DNA of 11,632 nucleotides from an uncultured Dialister sp. (GCF_900538805.1 NZ_UPZP01000078.1:1-11632), one strand, 5' to 3'; shown: positions 1 to 6,420, counted from the first letter of the stretch. Notes: a model not told the origin generated them from the letters alone. Numbers and translations are program-made.

Positions 1-1
1 G

Positions 2-814
2 AAAAAGTACCTTGATGAATCAATTGGTGGGTGAACGTATTAGTATTGCAACTTTTCAGACCAATCTTTATTCTATGCTTACACAGGGCGCTCTAATCCC
101 ATTTATATTAATCAATCACCTGCCATGATTAATGGAAGAAAAGGGCAGATGCAGGCACTGGAAAATATTAGAAAAAATAAGGTTAAATTTATTGTTTTTC
201 CTTATCATCAGCGGAAACCTGCGGGGCAGTATTTTGGCTGTTATAGAGACATTGACGGTATTTTAAACACAGACAGATATTATCTGCTAACGGAATATAT
301 AGCAGAGAATTATCGTCCATATTGCGAAGTAGGTGCTTTTGCAATATGGTGTTTAAAAGATGAGTATGCTTCTTTGCAGAATAAAGATAAATATGCAGGA
401 GATAAGTATCGGGAGTTGGATTATAACTACGATATCAAGGGTAACCATAATCACCAGATTGGAAATATCCCTTATTTATGGGGGCAGTATGCCGAAAGTA
501 AGGATGAAAAAGGTATTGCTACGCCTTTATCCACTAGTGGGGATGCTTATTCAATTCCTAGTCAACTGCTGGGCAAACGAGGTTTTATTACTTTTACTAT
601 CAGCTCTACTAAAAATACATCTATGACGGTTAATTTAGGGAATGGTAAGGATACGTTTATCAAATATAAGTTCGATGTAAAAAAGGGGATGTATATTTAT
701 CAACTTCGCATCAGCAGTGATATCCTGTGGTATTCCTCGCTGATAACTAAGATGCTTGTTGAAAACAAAAATATGGAGATAAAAGAAGTCTATTTTCAGG
801 AGGTCACCCAATGA
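2..814 (+). pseudogene. 3' part of a membrane glycosyltransferase-like protein, frame broken near its start in the window
   Basis: The clean ATG-initiated part is 125-814 (229 aa), but no ribosome binding site precedes that ATG. The same frame reads sensibly further upstream: KKYLDESIGG at 2-31, then FSDQSLFYAYTGRSNPIYIN just before the ATG. Between them lie TGA (32-34) and TAG (41-43). The pattern YxxTGRxxPxYxxQSP, followed by an 'IxKNKVKFIVFPY' strand and later 'VGAFAIWCLK' and 'IPYLWGQY', resembles the extracytoplasmic C-terminal domain of large polytopic GT39/ArnT-like membrane proteins. No membrane segment is seen in this part, so it would be the tail of a longer protein lying upstream. 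It overlaps the next gene by 4 bp (ATGA at 811), which shows operon membership. The two stops could be real decay or sequencing error. The family assignment is from memory of the motif pattern and is moderate. Confidence 0.5.
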
Positions 815-1608
815 AGTTGTCTATTTCGAATTTAGCCTGGTCGATGCCGGAAGATGAACTTGTTTATGAACAGATGCAGAAGCGTGGTTTTGCAGGTCTT
901 GAAATTGCTCCGACCCGGGTGTGGGAAGAAAATCCATATGAACGGGGCATGGAAGCTAAAAATTGGGCGAAGGAACTGAAGCTACGGTATGGCTTCTCTG
1001 TCCCGTCTATGCAGTCTATCTGGTATGGCCGCAGTGAGAAAATTTTTGGGAGCAAGGCTGAGCGGCAGGCCCTTATCGATTACACGAAGAAAGCTATCCG
1101 TTTTGCTGAGGCTATTGGCTGCGGTAATCTCGTATTTGGTTGCCCAAGAAACCGCTTTTTTCCGGATGGGGCGAATCCGCAGATTGGTATAGATTTTTTC
1201 AGGAAGATTGGAAATTACGCAGTTGTGCACCATACATGTATCGGTCTGGAGGCAAATCCACCCATTTATCAGACAAATTACATCAATACTACGCAGCAGG
1301 CTCTGGATATAATTTCTGAAGTAGGAAGTCAAGGACTGAAATTAAACCTCGATGTGGGAACTATGATTGCCAATGAAGAAGATGTGTCCCTGTTGGAGGG
1401 AAAGGTAGAACTGATAAATCATATTCATGTCAGTGAGCCATTTTTGAAACCTATCAAAAAGCATTCTTTGCATCGGGAGCTGGCGACTTTTCTCCGGAGG
1501 ACAGGATATGACCGTTATATTTCTATCGAAATGGGACGGGTGATGAGCCTTTCCACTATTTGGGAAGTAATGGCTTATGTGCAGGAGGTATTCATTGAGA
1601 AAGATTGA
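811..1608 (+). CDS. Sugar phosphate isomerase/epimerase (xylose isomerase-like TIM barrel)
   Basis: The 265-aa protein begins with the typical first beta strand MKLSISNLAW, and GLEIAP at 29-34 is the usual second strand. The divalent-metal ligands expected for the AP-endonuclease-2/xylose-isomerase-like fold are present in order: Glu147 (IGLEANP), Asp181 (LNLDVGT), His206 (HIHVSEP) and Glu240 (ISIEMGR). Length is normal for the family (250-290 aa) and it should be cytoplasmic. An AGGAGG (799-804) stands 6 nt before the ATG, which overlaps the preceding stop codon as ATGA. The gene overlaps the following glycosyltransferase, so the two are translationally coupled. The exact substrate cannot be read from the sequence. 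Between a membrane glycosyltransferase-like gene and a GT2 gene, it probably makes or interconverts a sugar destined for a lipid-linked or surface glycan (inference). Confidence 0.85.
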   Translation: MKLSISNLAWSMPEDELVYEQMQKRGFAGLEIAPTRVWEENPYERGMEAKNWAKELKLRYGFSVPSMQSIWYGRSEKIFGSKAERQALIDYTKKAIRFAEAIGCGNLVFGCPRNRFFPDGANPQIGIDFFRKIGNYAVVHHTCIGLEANPPIYQTNYINTTQQALDIISEVGSQGLKLNLDVGTMIANEEDVSLLEGKVELINHIHVSEPFLKPIKKHSLHRELATFLRRTGYDRYISIEMGRVMSLSTIWEVMAYVQEVFIEKD

Positions 1609-2389
1609 AGGTATTCGTGGTGTACCCAGGTTTCTTTGCAAGGAATATGAGGAAAAGAAAAGGGACTATGTAGTACTCATCCCAGTCATTAATGAGGGAG
1701 AACGTATAAGAAAAGAACTTGCACGGGCAGAGGCGGCGCATATACCGGAATGTGCGGATGTGGTCATTTGTGATGGCGGGTCTACTGATGGCAGCATGGC
1801 AGATGAAAATATGAAGGCCCATAAAGTTAATGCACTTCTTATAAAAACAGATAAGGGAAAGCAGGGAGCACAGCTCCGCATGGGTTTTTGGTGGGCACTT
1901 GAACGTGGATATAAAGGCATTATTACTATTGATGGAAATAATAAAGACAGCATCGAGGATGTGCCGCGGTTTATCAAAAAGCTGAAAGAGGGGTATGGCT
2001 TTATTCAGGGCTCCCGCTTTGTCACCGGCGGTCATGCCATTCATACGCCGATGATTCGATACTGGGCGGTGAGGCTCATACATGCGCCGGTGATTTCTCT
2101 TACTGCTCATCATTGGTTTACTGATACTACAAATGCTTACCGCGGATATTCTGCAGAATATCTTTCTGATTCCCGGGTATTACCGCTCAGGGATATTTTT
2201 TCCGGGTATGAACTTTTGGCTTATCTTTCTGTTCGTGCATCTCAACTGGGATACAAAGTATGTGAAGTGCCGGTTACAAGACGCTATCCTGCTAAGGGAA
2301 AAACGCCGACGAAGATATCTTTTTTTAGAGGAAATACAAATTTATTGCAGATTCTCTTGAAAAATTGGCTGGGAAAGTACAATCCCTGA
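1595..2389 (+). CDS. Family 2 glycosyltransferase, dolichyl-phosphate mannose synthase-like
   Basis: I chose the TTG at 1595 (264 aa) because a perfect AGGAGG (1583-1588) sits 6 nt upstream. An in-frame ATG at 1577 has no comparable site and lies deeper inside the preceding gene. With the TTG start the genes overlap by 14 bp. The GT-A fold is clear: VVLIPVINEGERI at the N-terminus, the nucleotide-binding CDGGSTDG at about 59-66, IDGNNKDS at about 112-119 where DPM1-like enzymes have a DxD-type metal site, then GSRF and FTDTTNAYRG at about 175-184. It ends without the hydrophobic C-terminal anchor seen in some polyprenyl-phosphate glycosyltransferases, so it is probably soluble or peripheral. 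Expected reaction: transfer of a sugar from a nucleotide donor to polyprenyl phosphate, possibly to feed the membrane glycosyltransferase encoded two genes upstream (inference). Donor and acceptor are not determined. Confidence 0.85.
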   Translation: MRKIEGIRGVPRFLCKEYEEKKRDYVVLIPVINEGERIRKELARAEAAHIPECADVVICDGGSTDGSMADENMKAHKVNALLIKTDKGKQGAQLRMGFWWALERGYKGIITIDGNNKDSIEDVPRFIKKLKEGYGFIQGSRFVTGGHAIHTPMIRYWAVRLIHAPVISLTAHHWFTDTTNAYRGYSAEYLSDSRVLPLRDIFSGYELLAYLSVRASQLGYKVCEVPVTRRYPAKGKTPTKISFFRGNTNLLQILLKNWLGKYNP

Positions 2390-2557
2390 AATAACAGCAC
2401 ATGCAAAGAAGATATCAAATCAAATTGCCAGCGGAAGGGGAGATAATGTTAATTTCACAGGAATGATTAGAGAATAAATATTGAAATTTTTATTGTGCTG
2501 GCTTGTTACTTACCGCCGAAAGGGGGCTTTTTAACCTTTTCTGCTCAACGTTTCCTA
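2390..2557. other. Intergenic region between the glycan operon and the SGNH hydrolase
   Basis: This stretch has no convincing gene. It is AT-rich up to about 2510. A small GCC-GAAA-GG-type stem followed by TTTTT (about 2513-2535) might end the upstream operon, but the stem is short and imperfect. TTGAAA at 2481 is a possible -35 box without a good -10 partner. Confidence 0.4.
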
Positions 2558-2566
2558 TGCTACAAT
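2558..2566 (+). promoter_or_regulatory. Extended -10 promoter (TGcTACAAT) of the SGNH hydrolase
   Basis: TGCTACAAT is a near-consensus extended -10 element (TGnTATAAT). The region 17 bp upstream is only TTTCTG, so the -35 is weak. A start site about 7 nt downstream would place the 5' end almost on the ribosome binding site, giving a very short leader. That is the main reason for caution. Confidence 0.45.
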
Positions 2567-2584
2567 CAGGATGAGGTGATAACC

Positions 2585-3172
2585 ATGAGCGCTTTATGGA
2601 ACAGGAACATTTCTATTATTCACTGCTTCGGCGACAGTCTCACCGAAGGCTACGGCGTCCTGCCGGGGCAGGGCTGGGTGGCTCTGGCTGATAAGGAGCT
2701 GAAGGGAATTTCCCTTTACAACCATGGTCTCTCAGGCTCCATGGCCGTGGATATTTTAGACAGCCTTTCCGGAGCCTGCGGCAGGGTGAGAAGGGGAGAG
2801 GGCTATTTCTTCATGGGTGGCACCAATGATATTCTCTTCGGTATCCGCCTTGTGGTTTTGGAGAATATGGTGGACAGGAAGCTCTCTGCTTTGGCCGGAA
2901 GGATACCCCTTACCCTGGGCATTCCTCCGCTCTTTACGGAAATGAGCGTGGAAACGGGATGGCAGGAGGCAGGCTCTTTTAAAAGAAACAGGAGGGACCT
3001 TTTGGAATACCAGAAATTCCTCCGCTCCCGGGCAAAGGCATGGGATATTCCTCTTCTTGATTTCACCAAAGCCTTTCCACCGGAAGAGAAATGGTACATC
3101 GACGGTGTCCATCCCAACAGGGAAGGAAATGAAAGAATGGCCCTTCTGGCGGAAAAGCTGTGGGGGAGGTAG
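2585..3172 (+). CDS. SGNH/GDSL-family hydrolase (lysophospholipase/esterase L1-like)
   Basis: The ATG at 2585 gives 195 aa and is preceded by GAGGTGAT (2573-2580), a long match to the anti-Shine-Dalgarno sequence. A GTG at 2495 in the same frame would add 30 residues that do not look like this family. All four catalytic blocks are visible: GDSLTEGYG with nucleophile Ser18, Gly48 in NHGLSG, GGTND with Asn81, and DGVHPN with Asp173 and His176 near the C-terminus. There is no signal peptide or membrane segment, so it should be a cytoplasmic esterase or lysophospholipase-like enzyme. The natural substrate cannot be predicted for this family. It stands alone with its own promoter and a downstream bidirectional terminator. 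Confidence 0.88.
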   Translation: MSALWNRNISIIHCFGDSLTEGYGVLPGQGWVALADKELKGISLYNHGLSGSMAVDILDSLSGACGRVRRGEGYFFMGGTNDILFGIRLVVLENMVDRKLSALAGRIPLTLGIPPLFTEMSVETGWQEAGSFKRNRRDLLEYQKFLRSRAKAWDIPLLDFTKAFPPEEKWYIDGVHPNREGNERMALLAEKLWGR

Positions 3173-3182
3173 GCGGAGTTCT

Positions 3183-3210
3183 GCTATCCGCTGTCGGCTA
3201 TCGGCTGGCC
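3183..3210. repeat. Short tandem array, 7-bp period (GCTATCG-type)
   Basis: Four consecutive heptamers read GCTATCC, GCTGTCG, GCTATCG and GCTGGCC. The array starts 10 bp after the hydrolase stop codon and lies about 18 bp before the dispersed TATCGGCA-GTACCGAGATT module. Confidence 0.6.
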
Positions 3211-3228
3211 GGTTTCCTATGCAGCCAC

Positions 3229-3270
3229 TATCGGCAGGTACCGAGATTTTTCACTTTGCTTACGAATGAT
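3229..3270. repeat. Dispersed intergenic module TATCGGCAsGTACCGAGATT, copy 1
   Basis: This stretch closely matches 6311-6353. The first 20 bases differ at one position (TATCGGCAGGTACCGAGATT here, TATCGGCACGTACCGAGATT there). Both continue as T-rich 'yTTC', a diverged middle part and a GAATGA end. No coding potential is evident. Confidence 0.6.
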
Positions 3271-3318
3271 GGGGCTGGCGGAAATCGGACAGCCGACTCA
3301 CTATGTACAAGTCCAATA

Positions 3319-3357
3319 AAAAAGCTTTGGAAAGAAAATCCTTTTCCAAAGCTTTTT
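3319..3357. terminator. Bidirectional intrinsic terminator between the SGNH hydrolase and metQ
   Basis: A 15-bp perfect inverted repeat pairs AAAAAGCTTTGGAAA (3319-3333) with 3343-3357 around a 9-nt loop. It ends in T5 on the + strand and in T6 on the - strand (complement of A6 at 3318-3323). It lies 14 bp beyond the metQ stop codon and about 145 bp beyond the hydrolase stop, so it can serve both convergent genes. Confidence 0.85.
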
Positions 3358-3371
3358 CATTTAAGATACCA

Positions 3372-4214
3372 TTAGTCCCATGCAGGAACGATGGTGCCTT
3401 TGTATTTTTCTGCAATGAATTTCTTCACTGCGTCGGACTGGTAGGCCTGGACGAATTTCTTGTAGGCCGGCTGGTCCTTGTCCTTTTCACGGACTGCAAT
3501 AATCATGACTGCCAGCGGGGTGTCCTTGTCTTCCAGGAAGATACCCTGCTTTTCAGGGGAGAGTCCGGCGCTCATGACGTAGTTCATGGTGATGACGGAA
3601 GCATCCACATCGTCAAGGCTTCTGGGGAGCTGGGCTGCTTCGATTTCTTTGAACTGGATGTTCTTCGGGTTTTCTACTACGTCAGCGGGGGTGGCTTTCA
3701 TGCCTACGCCTTCCTTCAACTTGATGACGCCTGCCTTTTCCAGGAGCTGGAGGCCGCGGCCTTCATTGGTGGGGTCGTTAGGAATGGAAACGGTAGCGCC
3801 GTCGGGCAGGTCTTTCACGTCCTTTACTTTGTTGGAGTAAATGCCCATGCGCATGAGGATGGCTCTGCCGATGTCGGTGAGGTGGGTGCCGTGCTGTTTA
3901 TTGAAGTTTTCCATGAAGGGTTTGTGCTGGTATACTACGATATCCAGATCTCCGTCTGCCAGTGCCTGGTCAGGGGTGATGTAATCGGAGAATTCCTTCA
4001 CGTTCACTTTGAGACCGTTCTTTTCAGCTTCTTTTGCAGCTGCTTCTACCACTTCCGCATGGGGGCCGGCGGTGGCGCCTACGGTGATTTCTTTCTTTTC
4101 AGCAGGAGCAGAGGCGGCTGCTGAGGATGCCGGTTTCTGGCTGGAACCGCAGCCGGTAATGAATGCTGCTGCGGAGAGTGCGCACAGGCCGGCAATCGCT
4201 AATTTCTTGAACAT
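3372..4214 (-). CDS. metQ: Methionine ABC transporter substrate-binding lipoprotein MetQ (NlpA family)
   Basis: The 280-aa protein has a lipoprotein signal peptide: Lys3-Lys4, a hydrophobic stretch, and the lipobox FITGC with Cys22 as lipidation site. A Ser/Ala/Lys-rich linker (23-41) follows. The mature part matches NlpA/MetQ proteins: EITVGATAGPHAE at 42-54, VVYQHKPFMENF at 93-104 and IPNDPTNEGRGLQLLEKAG at 144-162, the last two being ligand-pocket signatures. It would be anchored outside the cytoplasmic membrane and deliver methionine to MetI-MetN. It is the third gene of metN-metI-metQ, 92 bp after metI. The gap contains a small hairpin, and AAGGAAG precedes the ATG by about 8 nt. L- or D-methionine or related thioethers are the likely ligands. 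The function rests on family and operon and is strong. Confidence 0.95.
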   Translation of the reverse strand: MFKKLAIAGLCALSAAAFITGCGSSQKPASSAAASAPAEKKEITVGATAGPHAEVVEAAAKEAEKNGLKVNVKEFSDYITPDQALADGDLDIVVYQHKPFMENFNKQHGTHLTDIGRAILMRMGIYSNKVKDVKDLPDGATVSIPNDPTNEGRGLQLLEKAGVIKLKEGVGMKATPADVVENPKNIQFKEIEAAQLPRSLDDVDASVITMNYVMSAGLSPEKQGIFLEDKDTPLAVMIIAVREKDKDQPAYKKFVQAYQSDAVKKFIAEKYKGTIVPAWD

Positions 4215-4306
4215 AAGTAAGACTTCCTTTCTCTTTTGAATCAGATTTCATGTAAAGATGAAACCTGGAAATATTATATAAGGGATGGTTCCCGTTATAT
4301 ACAGAT
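4215..4306 (-). promoter_or_regulatory. metI-metQ intercistronic spacer with a small hairpin
   Basis: TTTCAT (4246-4251) and ATGAAA (4258-4263) form a 6-bp stem with a 6-nt loop ahead of the metQ ribosome binding site. TATAAT is readable on the - strand at 4273-4278, but no -35 accompanies it. The hairpin may stabilise or partly uncouple the metQ message, which is usually needed in excess over the permease (inference). Confidence 0.35.
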
Positions 4307-4960
4307 TTACCGCTTATCCGCTTTCTTGGCCATGTTGCTGCCGATGAACTGGATGAGCTGGACGATGATGACAAGGACGATGATAGTGGCAATCATCACG
4401 TCTGCCTGGAAGCGCTGGTAGCCATAGCGGATGGCCAGGTCCCCCAGACCGCCGCCGCCGATGGTGCCGGCCATGGCGGATGCACCAATCAGGGATACGA
4501 TGACTACGGTCAAGCTTTCAATGATGGAAGGAAGGGCTTCGGGAATGAGGACCTTCCAGATAATCTGAAGGGGAGAGGCGCCCATGGATTCGGCTGCTTC
4601 GATGAGGCCGAAGGGGATTTCACGGATGGATGTTTCCACCATGCGGGCGGTGTAGGGGATGGCAGCAATGGTCAGAGGGACGATGGCTGCGGTGGTGCCG
4701 ATGGAGGTGCCTGCCACCAGCCTGGTGAAGGGGATGATGGCTACCATGAGGATGATGAACGGAATGGAACGGATAAGGTTGATAATGAAGGCCAGAGGCT
4801 TGTTCAGTACCGGGCAGGAAAGGATGCCGTGTTTTTCCGTTACCACCAGAAGAATGCCTAAGGGAATGCCGATTAAGGCGGCGATAATGGCTGAAATGGA
4901 GAGCATGTACAGCGTTTCAGCCAGACTTTTCAGAAGAAGATTAGTTATCACTGGGGACAT
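4307..4960 (-). CDS. metI: Methionine ABC transporter permease MetI
   Basis: The 217-aa length is normal for MetI. Five hydrophobic segments are visible at about 17-41, 57-79, 86-108, 147-166 and 187-208. The cytoplasmic EAA loop EAAESMGASPLQIIWKVLIP (121-140), which couples to the ATPase, has the expected conserved Gly127. GTIGGGGLGDLAIRYGYQRF near 165-184 is typical of methionine permeases. As a homodimer in the cytoplasmic membrane it forms the translocation path for methionine with two MetN subunits. The start codon lies inside the end of metN (20-bp overlap), with GAGGTAAT about 6 nt upstream, implying coupled translation. Confidence 0.95.
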   Translation of the reverse strand: MSPVITNLLLKSLAETLYMLSISAIIAALIGIPLGILLVVTEKHGILSCPVLNKPLAFIINLIRSIPFIILMVAIIPFTRLVAGTSIGTTAAIVPLTIAAIPYTARMVETSIREIPFGLIEAAESMGASPLQIIWKVLIPEALPSIIESLTVVIVSLIGASAMAGTIGGGGLGDLAIRYGYQRFQADVMIATIIVLVIIVQLIQFIGSNMAKKADKR

Positions 4961-5978
4961 ATCCGATTACCTCGCTTGTGATTGGTAAAGACTGTAAATG
5001 GCCGAGGGCTTTTTTCATGTCCTCTTCGTGACCATTGATCATGATGATAAGGCGGCCGAAGGAAACGTTCTGGATGTAGTCGATGGAGCCGTAAAGAATA
5101 CTTACGTCCAGGTTGTATTTCTTGATGAGGTTGGCGATAATCGGTTCATTGGCCACGTCGCCCCTGAATTTCAGGCTCACAATGGTCTGGTCGCTGTCTT
5201 TCTGTTTTTCTTTGGAAATATTCATGTGGGACAGCTGCTCCGGTACATCGGAGGACATGACGGAGCCCACGAATTTCTTCAGCGTTTCGGTCTGGGGATT
5301 GGTGAAGAGGTCTACCACAGAGCCCTGTTCAATAATCTTTCCCTTTTCAATGACCGCCACCTGTTCGGCGATTTCCTTGATGACTTCCATTTGGTGGGTA
5401 ATCATGATGATGGTAATACCCATCTTTTTATTGATGTCCTTCAGCAGCTGGAGGATGGATTTCACCGTTTCCGGATCCAGGGCGCTGGTGGCTTCATCGG
5501 AAAGAAGAACGGAGGGGTTGGAAACGATGGCTCTGGCAATGCCTACGCGCTGTTTCTGGCCGCCGGACAGCTGGGAGGGGTATTTGTCCTTATATTCCGT
5601 AAGACCCACCAGTTCCAGAATTTCATCGATTCTTTTCTTCTGTTCAGACTTCGGCACATTGGACAGTTCCAGAGGAAATGCCACATTGCCTGCCACAGTC
5701 CTGTTGGAAAGAAGGTTGAAATGCTGGAAAATCATGCCGATTTTCTTTCTCTCTTCCCGAAGCTCTGACTTGGTGAGCTTGGTCATGTCCTTACCGTCGA
5801 TGAGCACTTCCCCGGAAGTAGGGGGTTCAAGCATGTTGACGCAGCGAATCAAAGTGGATTTGCCTGCGCCGGACTGTCCGACGATACCGAAGATTTCTCC
5901 ATCCTTAATGGAAAGGTTGATGTCGTCCAGTGCCTTGAAATTGCCATATAATTTGGTTATATGCTTCAGTTCAATCAT
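4941..5978 (-). CDS. metN: Methionine import ATP-binding protein MetN
   Basis: The ATG at 5978 (345 aa, MIELKHITK) is chosen because AAAGGAG lies 7 nt upstream and the length matches MetN. The frame stays open to 6029 but then runs into the riboswitch terminator. ABC motifs appear in order: Walker A GQSGAGKST (34-42), Q-loop near Gln85, signature LSGGQ (137-141), Walker B VLLSDEAT (157-164) and H-loop His195. Residues about 265-345 form the C-terminal NIL (ACT-like) domain that in studied MetN proteins binds methionine and inhibits transport when the cell is replete. The operon is therefore governed twice: by SAM at transcription and by methionine on the protein. The gene overlaps metI by 20 bp. 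Confidence 0.96.
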   Translation of the reverse strand: MIELKHITKLYGNFKALDDINLSIKDGEIFGIVGQSGAGKSTLIRCVNMLEPPTSGEVLIDGKDMTKLTKSELREERKKIGMIFQHFNLLSNRTVAGNVAFPLELSNVPKSEQKKRIDEILELVGLTEYKDKYPSQLSGGQKQRVGIARAIVSNPSVLLSDEATSALDPETVKSILQLLKDINKKMGITIIMITHQMEVIKEIAEQVAVIEKGKIIEQGSVVDLFTNPQTETLKKFVGSVMSSDVPEQLSHMNISKEKQKDSDQTIVSLKFRGDVANEPIIANLIKKYNLDVSILYGSIDYIQNVSFGRLIIMINGHEEDMKKALGHLQSLPITSEVIGYVPSDN

Positions 5979-5994
5979 TGGGAACTCCTTTAAT

Positions 5995-6022
5995 AAAAAA
6001 ACTTTCATCGAAAGATGAAAGT
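5995..6022 (-). terminator. Riboswitch-controlled intrinsic terminator of metNIQ
   Basis: In the transcript, ACTTTCATC (6014-6022) pairs with GATGAAAGT (6001-6009) around a UUUC loop, followed by U7 (5995-6001). It ends 16 nt before the metN start. Its 5' arm and loop also pair perfectly over 11 nt with the 3' edge of the SAM aptamer (6033-6043), which gives the alternative antiterminator. Confidence 0.88.
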
Positions 6023-6030
6023 CAGTCATA

Positions 6031-6128
6031 CATCATCTTTCGAGTAATTACTCGCTGGAATTGGCACCGTTTCTTAAAAGAATGGTTGCCGTGGCTTCAA
6101 AGGGCCAGTCCCTCCGCCACTCATGATG
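6031..6128 (-). ncRNA. SAM-I (S-box) riboswitch aptamer
   Basis: Read on the - strand, the S-box core is plain. P1 is CAUCAU (6123-6128) with AUGAUG (6031-6036). Conserved blocks follow in order: GGCGGAGGGACUGGCCC, then GAAGCC and GGCAACC, a variable P3 arm built on AUUCUUUUAAGAAAC, GGUGCCAAUUCCAGC, and a closing GAGUAAUUACUC P4 hairpin. S-box RNAs bind S-adenosylmethionine and turn off sulfur-amino-acid genes. Here SAM would stabilise P1, free the terminator arm and stop transcription before metN. Without SAM, 6033-6043 pairs with 6008-6018, which prevents the terminator. The wiring is thus an OFF switch for methionine uptake. Confidence 0.95.
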
Positions 6129-6144
6129 AATCTGTATTGAATTG

Positions 6145-6160
6145 ACCCGAATGTACGGGT
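6145..6160 (-). other. Small hairpin at the 5' end of the metN leader
   Basis: ACCCG and CGGGT flank a 6-nt loop, directly after the predicted transcription start and before the SAM aptamer. It may protect the 5' end of the RNA (inference). Confidence 0.4.
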
Positions 6161-6167
6161 TGAAACT

Positions 6168-6196
6168 ATAGTACTCTGATTAGGAAATATTGTCAA
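6168..6196 (-). promoter_or_regulatory. Promoter of metNIQ
   Basis: On the - strand a perfect -35 TTGACA (6191-6196) is separated by 17 bp from TACTAT (6168-6173). Transcription would start near 6161, about 180 nt before metN. That leaves room for exactly the small hairpin, SAM aptamer and terminator. No other regulatory sites are evident, consistent with the riboswitch being the main control. Confidence 0.85.
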
Positions 6197-6246
6197 TAGA
6201 AATAGTAAATAGAGTATATAGGATTCGTAAAAGTCATGGCAGGTGA

Positions 6247-6303
6247 GCTAGTGAAGCTGGTGGACTAGTGAGCTGGTGCGCTAGTGGGCTAGTAGGCTAG
6301 TAG
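6247..6303. repeat. Short tandem array, 8-bp period (GCTAGTGG-type)
   Basis: Seven degenerate octamers occur in series: GCTAGTGA, (one extra A), GCTGGTGG, ACTAGTGA, GCTGGTGC, GCTAGTGG, GCTAGTAG and GCTAGTAG. The array lies upstream of the metN promoter and 7 bp before the second TATCGGCA-GTACCGAGATT module. Confidence 0.8.
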
Positions 6304-6310
6304 GAGTCAA

Positions 6311-6353
6311 TATCGGCACGTACCGAGATTCTTCGCCTGCGGTTTAGAATGAC
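6311..6353. repeat. Dispersed intergenic module TATCGGCAsGTACCGAGATT, copy 2
   Basis: This is the counterpart of 3229-3270. Here the module can fold: ATTCT and AGAAT enclose a CC/GG step. It follows a short tandem array, as copy 1 does. Confidence 0.6.
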
Positions 6354-6384
6354 GAGTGGGCAGGAGGTCAATCCCGTAACGCAT

Positions 6385-6419
6385 TCTGACGTCTGATTTC
6401 TGACTTCTATCGTCTAATC
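6385..6419. repeat. Short tandem array, 7-bp period (TCTGACG-type)
   Basis: Five consecutive heptamers all begin with TCT: TCTGACG, TCTGATT, TCTGACT, TCTATCG and TCTAATC. No reading frame or binding-site identity is apparent. Confidence 0.7.
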
Positions 6420-6420
6420 C

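Noticed and set aside
3303..4124. Long + strand frame opposite metQ (273 codons)
   Set aside because: It is an antisense shadow of a clear lipoprotein gene, beginning inside the bidirectional terminator.
4998..6018. Long + strand frames opposite metN (256 and 301 codons)
   Set aside because: They are shadows of an ABC ATPase gene with all motifs intact on the other strand.
5979..6029. 17-residue N-terminal extension of metN
   Set aside because: It would translate through the riboswitch terminator. The ATG at 5978 has the ribosome binding site and gives the family length.
6145..6160. Operator for a repressor near the metN start site
   Set aside because: The inverted repeat is short and lies downstream of the start site. 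An RNA leader hairpin explains it as well, and the riboswitch already provides control.
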